Below, in pieces: positions 22,338 to 30,389 of a stretch of DNA of 31,583 nucleotides (positions within the stretch are counted from its first letter, which is position 1; every line of letters begins with the position of its first letter). Source of the DNA: Pseudomonadota bacterium (GTDB taxonomy: Bacteria > Pseudomonadota > Gammaproteobacteria > Burkholderiales > Burkholderiaceae_D). The notes beneath the pieces are model-generated. The model was not told the DNA's origin, did not search any database, and worked only from the letters and a program-made list of their open reading frames with translations. The position numbers were made by a program, and so were the translations under genes. The DNA lies in assembly GCA_023422955.1 (NCBI GenBank), contig JAFAGG010000047.1:1-31583 (forward strand), written 5' to 3'.

Positions 22338-23831
22338 TTAAGAACGGAAACGACGCGCCACGGCCATCAGCGCAGCACGTTCATCGACGCTGACGATGAA
22401 TGCAAGGCCTGCCATGAGCAGGAACAGCAGCGCCATGCCTGCCACGGCAATGGTGCCGATCACGCCGGCCGGAAATACCCATTTCAGCGGCAGCAGCACT
22501 GCGAAAATCGCGAGGCCGACCAGCATGCTTTTTCCGTATCCCAGGCTGACGGTTTCACGCAGATGAAACGGCACGGTGCGGCCATGCACGAACCACAGGA
22601 AAAACATGCCCAGCAGAATGGATGCGGCAAGATGCGCCACCGCCGCACCCACGATGCCGGCCTGCAGCGTGCCGACATACACCAGCGCAATGCCGATCAG
22701 ACCGCGCGCCAGCGCAAAATGGCCGGTGACCTTGGGATGCCCGAGCGCATCGTTGACCAGCGACGGAATATTGGTGAGTGAATCCATCAGATAGGCCAGC
22801 GTGATCAGTACCAGCACCGGATAGCCCTGCGCCAGGAACTCCTCGCCTACCCAGCGCCGCAGAAACTCGTCGCCGGCCAGCACGATCATGCCCAGCGCCA
22901 CCAGGTTGATATACGTGGTGTGGCGGATGGAGCTGAGATAGATGGGATGCAACTCGTCGAGCTTTTGCGAGGCCGCCAGCGCGGAGGCGCGCGGATAGAT
23001 GACGCTGGACAGGCGATAGGTCAGGCCGAGTATGCGGCTGGCCAAAGTGACCGGAACGCTGTAGAAGGTCACGGCCACAGGGCCGGCCAGCGCGCCGATT
23101 ACCAGCTTGTCGCCATGCTGATGCAGGGTGGACGCCAGTTTGCTCAGGTAGGCGTAGGCGCTGAAGGAGGTCAGCGCGGACCGCACATCCTTGCGCGGCC
23201 AGCAGAATTCCAGGCCGAGCGCAAACTTGCGGATCAGGTAGCACAGGTAAAGCACGTTGCAGGCCGAAATGGCGACCCGCACTGCAATCACGCCGGCAAT
23301 GCCGGCACCCGCCATGGCGGCGACGGCCGTCGCCACGTTGACGACGATGCCGAAGAAGGCTTCGCTCTGCGCCGACTTGTCGTAACGCTGCAAGGCTTGC
23401 GGCACGGTGATCAGGTAATTCTGCGCCTGGGTCAGCGCGAAGCCGAGTGCGGCAATCTGAAAGCCCAGCACCGTATCGTCGCTCAGTTCCGTCGAGACAT
23501 CGAAGAAGCGCTCCGTCAGGAAGCCGGCGCTGAAGTAGATCAGCGCGGCGCCGACCGCGCCCAGCAATCCATAGAAGAAAATGCCGAACCAGAATGTTTC
23601 GCGGAAACGTTCGCGGTCGCCGGCGGCATGGTGCTGCGACAGGTACTTGATGGCGCCGGCATTCAGGTTTATATCCAGGATGCCGAAATAACCGATCACG
23701 GATGTGACCAGGGTGACGATGCCGAAGCCTTCCACGCCCAGGCCCGCGATCAGCAGCGGAACCGTGACCAGGGCGGCAATGGCGGGCAGGGCGGAACCGG
23801 AGAGGTTCCAGAGAGAGTTACGCAATAACAT
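22338..23831 (-). CDS. wzx: Oligosaccharide flippase (Wzx family)
   Basis: A 497-aa inner-membrane protein of the MOP/PST superfamily that moves the lipid-linked repeat unit across the membrane. About twelve hydrophobic helices can be traced from residue 12 to the C-terminus. The opening RNSLWNLSGSALPAIAALVTVPLLIAGLG and LVTSVIGYFGILDINLNAGAIKYLS match the start and helix 2 region of PST flippases. FSAYAYLSKLASTLHQHGDKLVIGAL in the middle is the usual link between the two halves. Its start overlaps the end of wzy by 14 bases, so the polymerase and flippase are translated together, as expected of a Wzx/Wzy-dependent pathway. Confidence 0.9.
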   Translation of the reverse strand: MLLRNSLWNLSGSALPAIAALVTVPLLIAGLGVEGFGIVTLVTSVIGYFGILDINLNAGAIKYLSQHHAAGDRERFRETFWFGIFFYGLLGAVGAALIYFSAGFLTERFFDVSTELSDDTVLGFQIAALGFALTQAQNYLITVPQALQRYDKSAQSEAFFGIVVNVATAVAAMAGAGIAGVIAVRVAISACNVLYLCYLIRKFALGLEFCWPRKDVRSALTSFSAYAYLSKLASTLHQHGDKLVIGALAGPVAVTFYSVPVTLASRILGLTYRLSSVIYPRASALAASQKLDELHPIYLSSIRHTTYINLVALGMIVLAGDEFLRRWVGEEFLAQGYPVLVLITLAYLMDSLTNIPSLVNDALGHPKVTGHFALARGLIGIALVYVGTLQAGIVGAAVAHLAASILLGMFFLWFVHGRTVPFHLRETVSLGYGKSMLVGLAIFAVLLPLKWVFPAGVIGTIAVAGMALLFLLMAGLAFIVSVDERAALMAVARRFRS

Positions 23832-25209
23832 AGTTGGTATGCATCCGGCGATGAAGTCCTACCGCCACGAAAGGCATGGCCAGTGTCAGGCCCAGCAGCA
23901 TCATGGTTCTGAATTCGATAATGGGAGTGCCGATAAGCAGCGTGGGTATCCAGAACAGCATGCCGGCAAACCCCGTGTCGGCCAGCAAGGCGGAGTTGCC
24001 CTGCAAGTGCTTGCGATGCCGGAAGTAGTAAGTGATATACGAGTACAGCAGTGCGCAGAACGCCAGCAAGCCCGCCACGCCCGACTTCAGTACGATATGC
24101 CCGAATCCGCTATGGATGAAATCCATGCGTCCCAGGTGATAACTGAGCGCTTCCCGGTCGCCGGTGAAGGTACCCCATGACCCCAACCCGAACAGCCAGT
24201 TGCTTCCCAGGCTATTGGCCGCGGCATACAGTTCGTAGAAGCGGCCCTGTTCGCCGCTGCGGTCGCCCATGATGTCGTAGAACAGCGAGCTGAGTAGCCC
24301 GCCGCTGGCGCCCGCATCCTGCAGGCGCGCCCGGACCATGACGGAGATTGTGGCGAACAGGGCGGCGAGGGCGAGCGAGCCGAACAGGATTTTCTGCTTG
24401 GCAGGCAGGCGGTACAGCAGCAGGGCAAACATCAGTATCAGTCCCAGCAGCGAACTGCGGCGGAAGGACAGGGCGACGGCTGCAATCATCAGCGCCAGGA
24501 AGGCATACAGCATGATGCGCTTGGTCAGCGACATGCGGACCTGCGGCGACGTCAGCAGCCAGGCGGCGGCAAAGCCGCCCAGCGCACAGACAAAGTTGTC
24601 GCCGATATCGAAGAAGAAAATCGATACGTCGATGCCTTCGAAGTTGCGATAGGGATTGGCAGTGTCGCCGCCGAACAGCACATACCTCACCAGGCCGTAG
24701 GCGCCTCGGATGGCGGCGAGGAAAATGATCAGCAGCATCAGGTTGCGCTTGTCCTTTTCATCATGCAGCGCCATCAGGATGATGTACATGAACAGCAGCA
24801 TGTTGACGATGTTGATGATGCCGTTGTATCCGAGGATGAGCGGGATCTCCACTCCCATCATCATGCCCATCAGCAGGTGGGCAATCAGCAGGAACAGGAA
24901 GGCGCCGAAGTAATGCGGCCAGGGGAAAACGAAGTAGGGCACGTAAGGGTTGGCAAGCTTGCGTATCAGCGCTGCCGCGCCGGCGATGAAGAGCAGGAGG
25001 TTGACCAGGGAGAAATAAAATAGCCCGGTGCCGCGCGCGTAGAGAGTCGCCTCGGTATTAATCTGTCCCCAGGTCGATGAAGCAAACATGAAAAACAGGG
25101 CGATGAAGCCGTAGGTCGCTATCCTGGGCATCTTGATGCATGCTCCTATCGCGATAGGAACAAGAACGAGAGATGCCAGCAACAGGGCCCAAGTATTGGC
25201 AGCTGCCAT
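23818..25209 (-). CDS. wzy: O-antigen/exopolysaccharide polymerase (Wzy family)
   Basis: A 463-aa inner-membrane protein with about eleven to twelve helices and few conserved residues, as usual for Wzy. It is assigned from topology, place next to wzx, and the O-antigen ligase/polymerase-like central region. There SFRRSSLLGLILMFALLLYR is followed by a large periplasmic loop (about 300-370) with GEQGRFYELYAAA, LFGLGSWGTF and FIHSGFGHIVLKSGVAG, the last matching the H-S-x-F/Y pattern of the family. Arg and His in this loop are the likely functional residues. The ATG at 25209 follows a good GAGGTTAAG site. It would join repeat units into polymer on the periplasmic side. Confidence 0.82.
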   Translation of the reverse strand: MAAANTWALLLASLVLVPIAIGACIKMPRIATYGFIALFFMFASSTWGQINTEATLYARGTGLFYFSLVNLLLFIAGAAALIRKLANPYVPYFVFPWPHYFGAFLFLLIAHLLMGMMMGVEIPLILGYNGIINIVNMLLFMYIILMALHDEKDKRNLMLLIIFLAAIRGAYGLVRYVLFGGDTANPYRNFEGIDVSIFFFDIGDNFVCALGGFAAAWLLTSPQVRMSLTKRIMLYAFLALMIAAVALSFRRSSLLGLILMFALLLYRLPAKQKILFGSLALAALFATISVMVRARLQDAGASGGLLSSLFYDIMGDRSGEQGRFYELYAAANSLGSNWLFGLGSWGTFTGDREALSYHLGRMDFIHSGFGHIVLKSGVAGLLAFCALLYSYITYYFRHRKHLQGNSALLADTGFAGMLFWIPTLLIGTPIIEFRTMMLLGLTLAMPFVAVGLHRRMHTNYVIA

Positions 25210-25283
25210 AGCTTAACCTCGAATGTTGAACGCGCGCTGGCGTGGATTCATGCTGCTCTCTTTCCCGCAATCTGCCATATGGT

Positions 25284-26342
25284 TCAAGCTCGTGCTGCCT
25301 GTAATGAAACTTCCTGCTTGCTGCCGTTTTCTGTTGCAGCGGATGTTGCGGATGTCGGGATCGCCGAAGCGGCTGTGACATCGCGCAGATAATGCCGGTA
25401 GGTATCCGCGATGCCTTCGGCCAGGCTGATGCGTGCCTTCCATCCCAGCGACGCCAGCTTGCTGCTGTCCATCAGCTTGCGCGGCGTGCCGTCGGGCATG
25501 TCGGGATTGAAGGCAATGCGGCCCTTGAAACCGGTGACGTCGCGCAGGCGCTCGGCCAGTTCGCATATCGTTACTTCCTCGCCGCTGCCCACATTCAGAT
25601 GCGACAGCATGGGATCGGTTGCGCCGGCATAGGTCGTCTGATCCAGATCCATCACATGCAGGCAGGCCTCGGCCATGTCATCGACATGCAGGAATTCCCG
25701 CCTGGGCGTGCCGCTGCCCCAGATCACGACCTGCTCCAGTCCCTGCAGCGTGGCTTCATGGAAACGCCGCAGCAGGGCCGGCAGGACGTGGCTGTTTTCC
25801 GGGTGATAGTTGTCGCCGGGGCCGTAGAGATTGGTTGGCATCACGCTGCGGTAATCGGTGCCGTACTGGCGGTTATAGCTTTCGCACAGCTTGATGCCTG
25901 CGATCTTGGCAATTGCATAGGGCTCGTTGGTCGCTTCCAGTGTGCCGTTCAGCAAGGACGCTTCTTCCATGGGCTGGGGCGCCAGCTTGGGGTAAATGCA
26001 GGACGAGCCGAGAAACAGCAGCTTGCTCACGCCATGACGCCAGGCTTCATGAATGACATTGGCCTCTATCATCAGGTTCTGGTAGATGAAGTCGGCTGGA
26101 TAGGTATTGTTGGCATAGATGCCGCCGACCTTGGCGGCTGCCAGATAGACTGCTTCTATACCTTGTTCATCGAAGAAGGCGCGCACCTGGGCCTGGTCGG
26201 TGAGATCGAGCTCGGCGTGCGTGCGGGTCACGATATTCGTATGACCCTGCTGCTTCAGCGCGCGCACGATGGCGGAACCGACCATGCCGCGATGGCCGGC
26301 GACGAAGATGCGGCGATTGAGATTGGTTTGGGCTTGCTGCAT
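25284..26342 (-). CDS. fcl: GDP-L-fucose synthase
   Basis: A cytoplasmic bifunctional epimerase/reductase that turns GDP-4-keto-6-deoxymannose into GDP-L-fucose with NADPH. It is an extended short-chain dehydrogenase. The cofactor motif is FVAGHRGMVGSAI near residue 13; SSCIYPKLAPQPM and the catalytic Tyr-x3-Lys in YAIAKIAGIKL follow. NLYGPGDNYHPENSHVLPAL matches the family closely. The core ends near residue 320, after which there is a 30-residue tail rich in Ala, Ser and Thr that is unusual for Fcl and looks unstructured. It lies 65 bp after gmd, so the two pathway steps are encoded together. A TGCCGGC/GCCGGCA hairpin sits in the gap between them. Confidence 0.96.
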   Translation of the reverse strand: MQQAQTNLNRRIFVAGHRGMVGSAIVRALKQQGHTNIVTRTHAELDLTDQAQVRAFFDEQGIEAVYLAAAKVGGIYANNTYPADFIYQNLMIEANVIHEAWRHGVSKLLFLGSSCIYPKLAPQPMEEASLLNGTLEATNEPYAIAKIAGIKLCESYNRQYGTDYRSVMPTNLYGPGDNYHPENSHVLPALLRRFHEATLQGLEQVVIWGSGTPRREFLHVDDMAEACLHVMDLDQTTYAGATDPMLSHLNVGSGEEVTICELAERLRDVTGFKGRIAFNPDMPDGTPRKLMDSSKLASLGWKARISLAEGIADTYRHYLRDVTAASAIPTSATSAATENGSKQEVSLQAARA

Positions 26343-26380
26343 AAACTAGCTTGTCTCTCCAGGCGGATAGGGAAGAGGCG

Positions 26381-26398
26381 TGCCGGCTGAGGCCGGCA
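26381..26398 (-). repeat. TGCCGGC/GCCGGCA hairpin between gmd and fcl
   Basis: Perfect 7-bp arms (26381-26387, 26392-26398) with a 4-nt loop lie ten bases past the gmd stop. No T tract follows. It belongs to the same hairpin family as those at 7192, 9684 and 17034. Confidence 0.6.
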
Positions 26399-26407
26399 AC
26401 ACCTGCC

Positions 26408-27571
26408 TTATTCGTTGTGCGCGTAGGCGACGAAACCGTTGTTCTTGACCAGCGCATACTTGCGGCTGGCATTGAGGTCGGTTTCCACCATTTCCTTGAC
26501 CAATTGTTCGAAGCTGGTGCGCGGCTGCCAGCCCAGCTTTTCGCGTGCCTTGGTCGGATCGCCCAGCAGCGTGGCCACTTCGGTCGGACGGAAGTAACGC
26601 GGATCGACGCGCACGATGGTCTGGCCCTTTTGTGTTCCGCCGAGCTGGCCCGGATCGGTGACGGTGGCTGTTTCATTCACGCCTTCGCCGTGCCATTCCA
26701 GTGTCATGCCCAGCTCCATGGCGGCGGTATTGACGAAATCCCGCACGCTGTATTGCACGCCGGTGGCGATCACGTAGTCTTCCGGCTGCTCCTGCTGCAG
26801 CATCAGCCATTGCATTTCCACGTAGTCGCGGGCGTGGCCCCAGTCTCGCTTGGCATCCATGTTGCCCAGGTACAGGCAGTCCTGCAGGCCCAGCGCAATA
26901 CGCGCCATCGCGCGGGTGATCTTGCGCGTGACGAAGGTTTCGCCGCGCAGCGAGGATTCGTGGTTGAACAGGATGCCGTTGCACGCATACATGCCGTAGG
27001 CTTCGCGATAGTTCACGGTGATCCAGTACGCATACATCTTGGCGACCGCATACGGGCTGCGCGGATAGAAAGGCGTGGTTTCCTTCTGCGGAATTTCCTG
27101 CACCAGGCCGTAGAGTTCGGAAGTGCTGGCCTGATAGAAGCGGGTTTTCTTTTCCAGGCCGAGGATGCGGATTGCTTCCAGTATGCGCAAGGGACCGAGC
27201 GCATCGGAGTTGGCGGTGTATTCCGGTTCCTCGAAGGACACCGCCACATGGCTTTGTGCTGCCAGGTTGTAGATTTCATCCGGCTGCACCTGCTGGATGA
27301 TGCGAATCAGCGAGGAGCTGTCGGTCATGTCGCCGTGATGCAGGATGAAGCGGCGCGGTTCTTCGTGCGGGTCCTGGTACAGATGATCGATGCGGCTGGT
27401 GTTGATCAGCGAAGTGCGGCGCTTGATGCCGTGCACTTCATAGCCTTTGCTAAGCAGCAGCTCCGACAGATAGGCGCCATCCTGGCCGGTGACGCCGGTA
27501 ATGAGGGCAACTTTGCGGGAAGAATCGCGGGACAGCTGGTTCAGATCGGCGGCTTGAGGCTCTTTCGTCAT
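26408..27571 (-). CDS. gmd: GDP-mannose 4,6-dehydratase
   Basis: A cytoplasmic enzyme making GDP-4-keto-6-deoxy-D-mannose, first committed step to GDP-L-fucose or GDP-rhamnose. An NADP-binding SDR of 387 aa: ALITGVTGQDGAYL near residue 22, HHGDMTDSSSLIRII, NLAAQSHVAVSFEEPEYTA, ASTSELYG with the catalytic Thr/Ser, and YAVAKMYAYW for the Tyr-x3-Lys pair. The late block PRYFRPTEVATLLGDPTKA is diagnostic of Gmd. The first 20 residues are an extra polar extension. The ATG at 27571 follows an AAGGA site at good spacing. With fcl downstream, the product is almost certainly used for fucose. Confidence 0.97.
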   Translation of the reverse strand: MTKEPQAADLNQLSRDSSRKVALITGVTGQDGAYLSELLLSKGYEVHGIKRRTSLINTSRIDHLYQDPHEEPRRFILHHGDMTDSSSLIRIIQQVQPDEIYNLAAQSHVAVSFEEPEYTANSDALGPLRILEAIRILGLEKKTRFYQASTSELYGLVQEIPQKETTPFYPRSPYAVAKMYAYWITVNYREAYGMYACNGILFNHESSLRGETFVTRKITRAMARIALGLQDCLYLGNMDAKRDWGHARDYVEMQWLMLQQEQPEDYVIATGVQYSVRDFVNTAAMELGMTLEWHGEGVNETATVTDPGQLGGTQKGQTIVRVDPRYFRPTEVATLLGDPTKAREKLGWQPRTSFEQLVKEMVETDLNASRKYALVKNNGFVAYAHNE

Positions 27572-27587
27572 GAGGCATTCCTTGTCT

Positions 27588-27633
27588 AACGCTGGGGAGT
27601 GCGGCGCCTTTCGGCACCGCTCGTTTCAGCGTT
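27588..27633 (-). promoter_or_regulatory. Structured leader upstream of gmd
   Basis: Outer arms AACGCTG (27588-27594) and CAGCGTT (27627-27633) enclose an inner 8-bp hairpin GCGGTGCC-GAAA-GGCGCCGC with a GNRA-type loop, just ahead of the gmd ribosome site. It could be an mRNA leader structure or the galE transcript end; there is no T tract. Confidence 0.4.
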
Positions 27634-27706
27634 CTATTGTGCAAGGGATGGCTTAAAAAGCGTTGAGCTGTGTCAGCAAGCCAGGTAGAGAGAGACGCGG
27701 AGAAAA

Positions 27707-28720
27707 TCAATATCCTTGCGGATTCATTTCTTGCCAGCGCCAGTGATCGGCACACATCTGATCCAGGTTTTTTTCTGCCTTCCAGTCGAGCAAGTTTTCC
27801 GCCAGATCGGGCGAGGCATAACAAGTGGCAATGTCGCCGGGACGGCGGGCGACGAATTCATGGGGGATGGAGCGGCTGCTGGCTTGCTCGAAAGCCTTGA
27901 TCGCTTGCAATACGCTGTAGCCCTGGCCGGTGCCGAGATTGACGGTGAAGCCGCCGGGCTGTGAAAACAGGCGGCGCAAGGCTGCGACATGGCCGCGTGC
28001 CAAGTCCACTACGTGGATATAGTCGCGCACGCCGGTTCCGTCGGGCGTCGGATAGTCGTTGCCGAAGATGGAAACGTGGGGGCGGCGTCCAATGGCGACC
28101 TGCGCAACAAAAGGCATCAGGTTGTTCGGTATGCCGCGCGGATCTTCGCCGATCAGTCCGCTGGGATGAGCGCCGACCGGATTGAAATAGCGCAGCACGC
28201 CTATGCCCCATTCGGGATCGGCGGCGGCAAAGTCGCCGAGGATCTGCTCGACGATGAGCTTGGAGCGGCCATAGGGATTGGTGGCGGACAAGGGCGCATC
28301 TTCGGTGATCGGCACGGTTTGCGGATCGCCGTAGACGGTGGCCGATGAACTGAATACGAAGCGCTTCACCTGCGCCTGCTGCAGGGCTTGCAGCAAGGTG
28401 AGAGTGCCAGCGACATTGTTTTCGTAATAGGACAGCGGCTTCTCCACCGATTCGCCCACTGCCTTGAGGCCGGCGAAATGAATCACGGCATCGATGCGAT
28501 GCTCGCGCAGGATTTCATCCAGCGCCGCCCGGTCGCGGACATCAGCCTGGTAAAAGAGGGGCTTCTTCCCGCTTATTTCCGCGACGCGGTCCAGCGATTT
28601 GGGCGAGCTGTTGCACAGGTTGTCCAGTGCGATGACGCGAAAGCCGGCTTCCAGCAGTTCGACGCAAGTGTGGGAGCCTATGTAACCGGAAGCGCCGGTG
28701 ACCAGTATGTTCTCTGACAT
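27707..28720 (-). CDS. galE: UDP-glucose 4-epimerase
   Basis: A cytoplasmic NAD-dependent epimerase interconverting UDP-glucose and UDP-galactose, 337 aa, a normal length. NAD-binding VTGASGYIGSHT lies near residue 6. FSSSATVYGDP holds the catalytic Ser, NPYGRSKLIVEQIL the Tyr-x3-Lys, and ALRYFNPVGAHPSG is typical of GalE. GVRDYIHVVDLARGHVAAL completes the pattern. It lies 92 bp after galU, so UDP-glucose made by GalU feeds it. A TATAAT sequence on the minus strand (28763-28768) just after the galU terminator may form part of its own promoter, although no fair -35 is seen. Confidence 0.96.
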   Translation of the reverse strand: MSENILVTGASGYIGSHTCVELLEAGFRVIALDNLCNSSPKSLDRVAEISGKKPLFYQADVRDRAALDEILREHRIDAVIHFAGLKAVGESVEKPLSYYENNVAGTLTLLQALQQAQVKRFVFSSSATVYGDPQTVPITEDAPLSATNPYGRSKLIVEQILGDFAAADPEWGIGVLRYFNPVGAHPSGLIGEDPRGIPNNLMPFVAQVAIGRRPHVSIFGNDYPTPDGTGVRDYIHVVDLARGHVAALRRLFSQPGGFTVNLGTGQGYSVLQAIKAFEQASSRSIPHEFVARRPGDIATCYASPDLAENLLDWKAEKNLDQMCADHWRWQEMNPQGY

Positions 28721-28769
28721 GGATGATGATTCCGGAGAGGCGGAGAGTTCAGGGTGGAGGCATTATAAG

Positions 28770-28793
28770 ACAAGGGCCCTTGCGGGCCCTTGT
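28770..28793 (-). terminator. Terminator hairpin after galU
   Basis: ACAAGGGCCC (28770-28779) and GGGCCCTTGT (28784-28793) make a perfect 10-bp stem with a 4-nt loop. On the minus strand it is followed by CTTATAATG, a short T-containing stretch. It lies 20 bp after the galU stop. Confidence 0.7.
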
Positions 28794-28812
28794 GGTACAG
28801 CAGACAGAAGAA

Positions 28813-29763
28813 TTATATGTATTCCACCGTGGATTGCGGGGCGGTCGGAGTGACTGCCGGCACGTCCGCCGTATTGAACGGCAGGTGCCCGTTGCTGGCC
28901 AGTTCTTCCAGGAAGGCGCGGAATTCATCCTGGACTTCCGGATGCTTGAGCGCGAACTGCACGGTTGCCTGCAGATAGCCTTGCTTGCTGCCGCAGTCGT
29001 AGCGCGTGCCTTCGAACTGATGCGACAGCACCAGTTCCTCGCGCAGCAAGGAAGCGATGGCATCGGTCAGTTGCAGTTCGCCGCCGGCGCCGGGACGAAT
29101 GGTGCGCAGGTGCTTGAAGATGGACGGCGTCAGGATGTAGCGTCCGACTACGCCCATGTTCGAGGGCGCATCTTTCGGCGCCGGCTTTTCCACGATGCCG
29201 TCGAGTTTGAGCAGGCGATCGCCGAAGGGCGTGCCGGACACGATGCCGTAGGAGCGGCTCTGCTCAGGTTCAATTGCCTGCACGCCGATGATGCTGCTGC
29301 CATAGTGCGCATGCATTTCCGTCATCTGGCGCATGACCGGCACCTGCGCATCCAGCAGATCGTCGGCGAGAATCACGGCAAACGGATCGTCATGAATCAG
29401 GCGCTCGGCGCACAGCACCGCATGGCCCAGGCCCAGCGCTTCCGCCTGGCGGATGTAATAGCAATTCACATTGTCCGGCTTCACATGACGCAGCACGTCC
29501 AGCAGCGCTTTCTTATCGCGTGCCGCCAGTTCTGCTTCCAGTTCATAGGCTTTGTCGAAGTGATCTTCGATCGCGCGCTTGTTGCGGCCGGTGACGAAGA
29601 TCATTTCAGTGATGCCGGCGGCAACCGCTTCTTCTACAGCATATTGAATCAGCGGCTTATCGACGATAGGCAGCATTTCCTTCGGGCTTGCCTTGGTTGC
29701 AGGCAAAAAGCGCGTACCCATTCCAGCGACGGGGAAAACGGCTTTGGTAATTTTCTTGGGCAT
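28813..29763 (-). CDS. galU: UTP-glucose-1-phosphate uridylyltransferase
   Basis: A cytoplasmic nucleotidyltransferase making UDP-glucose from glucose-1-phosphate and UTP, 316 aa. The signature VFPVAGMGTRFLPATKASPKEMLP lies near the N-terminus and holds the nucleotide-binding Arg and Lys. YIRQAEALGLGHAVLCAE, VILADDLLD (metal-binding Asp) and GIVEKPAP follow, as does GGELQLTDAI. About 20 C-terminal residues beyond the usual end are rich in Pro, Thr and Val. The ATG at 29763 is preferred over a GTG four codons upstream because the conserved start then falls normally. A TTGACA promoter lies directly upstream. Confidence 0.96.
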   Translation of the reverse strand: MPKKITKAVFPVAGMGTRFLPATKASPKEMLPIVDKPLIQYAVEEAVAAGITEMIFVTGRNKRAIEDHFDKAYELEAELAARDKKALLDVLRHVKPDNVNCYYIRQAEALGLGHAVLCAERLIHDDPFAVILADDLLDAQVPVMRQMTEMHAHYGSSIIGVQAIEPEQSRSYGIVSGTPFGDRLLKLDGIVEKPAPKDAPSNMGVVGRYILTPSIFKHLRTIRPGAGGELQLTDAIASLLREELVLSHQFEGTRYDCGSKQGYLQATVQFALKHPEVQDEFRAFLEELASNGHLPFNTADVPAVTPTAPQSTVEYI

Positions 29764-29775
29764 GTTGTAGGTCAC

Positions 29776-29804
29776 TTTATGAAAGACGGTATATAGACTG
29801 TCAA
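29776..29804 (-). promoter_or_regulatory. Candidate sigma-70 promoter of galU
   Basis: On the minus strand a perfect -35 TTGACA (29799-29804) is followed after 17 bp by CATAAA (29776-29781), four of six -10 bases. It lies only about 12 bases before the galU ATG, so transcripts would have a very short leader. The surrounding 29764-29842 stretch is AT-rich. Confidence 0.5.
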
Positions 29805-29842
29805 AGTATTAATTTGTTCTATCGGCTTTTACTGGTTTTTAT

Positions 29843-30307
29843 TTATTGGCTTCTATCGCTACTTCGTCTGATTTTTTGGTCGTATGAAGTTGACGAGCGG
29901 CGCATCGTTATTAAATGGTGCATCACACTGCATGCCGTTACGTTAAGTGCGGCTGCCAGCATATTGAATAGCCAATCCCAGACATTGGAGTTGCGATAAT
30001 GCAAGAAATGTTGAATTGTCTCGTCCAATAGTCCCAGCAATGCAACAGCCGCTAGGGTTCCCAGCGCGCGTTGCCGGGATGAGCCCCTTATTCCGGCATA
30101 CAGCAACACACTCAGCACGGAGTAAGCAGTGAAGTGAAGAAACTTGTCATGCGTTGCCGCCGATAAGGCTTCGGCTTGGCCAGGAATGGAGCCAATGGCG
30201 ACCATCAGCACAAAAAACAGCATGGCGGCACTCAGGGAATAACGCCGCAAAGGGAAGGCGGGGACAGCAAGCCTGTTTTGCCGGGGGAGCGAGTCGGTAC
30301 TTTTCAT
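29843..30307 (-). CDS. VanZ-like family membrane protein
   Basis: A 154-aa inner-membrane protein with four hydrophobic segments (about residues 24-43, 58-75, 82-97, 108-128). Conserved polar residues sit at the helix ends: HDKFLHFTAY near 53, LLDETIQHFLHYR near 94 and WDWLFNMLAA near 110. These Asp/Lys/His, Glu-x2-Gln and Asp-x3-Asn sets are the VanZ family pattern. The family is named after a teicoplanin-resistance protein; members occur beside surface-polysaccharide genes with unknown function. The ATG at 30307 is taken because the codon before it is only a TTG; neither has a good ribosome site. It lies between galU and manC on the same strand. The C-terminal 20 residues are basic and Ser-rich. 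Confidence 0.82.
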   Translation of the reverse strand: MKSTDSLPRQNRLAVPAFPLRRYSLSAAMLFFVLMVAIGSIPGQAEALSAATHDKFLHFTAYSVLSVLLYAGIRGSSRQRALGTLAAVALLGLLDETIQHFLHYRNSNVWDWLFNMLAAALNVTACSVMHHLITMRRSSTSYDQKIRRSSDRSQ

Positions 30308-30338
30308 CAAAAACGATAACGATAGCTAGGGTGAAATG

Positions 30339-30366
30339 CCGGGCATGCATGCCAGCATGCATCCCG
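30339..30366 (-). terminator. Palindromic hairpin after manC
   Basis: ATGCATGC and GCATGCAT (30345-30362) form a perfect 8-bp palindrome around CA, extended by CGGG/CCCG arms with one bulged C. It lies about 25 bp after the manC stop on the minus strand and is followed by GCATTTC, so termination would be weak. Confidence 0.5.
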
Positions 30367-30389
30367 ACAGATGGGGGTTTGTTCGCGGA

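Noticed and set aside
26351..27589. 412-codon plus-strand frame opposite gmd
   Set aside because: Antisense to a well-conserved Gmd; no recognisable protein features.
28723..29796. 357-codon plus-strand frame opposite galU
   Set aside because: Antisense to GalU, whose motifs are intact; composition is that of a shadow frame.
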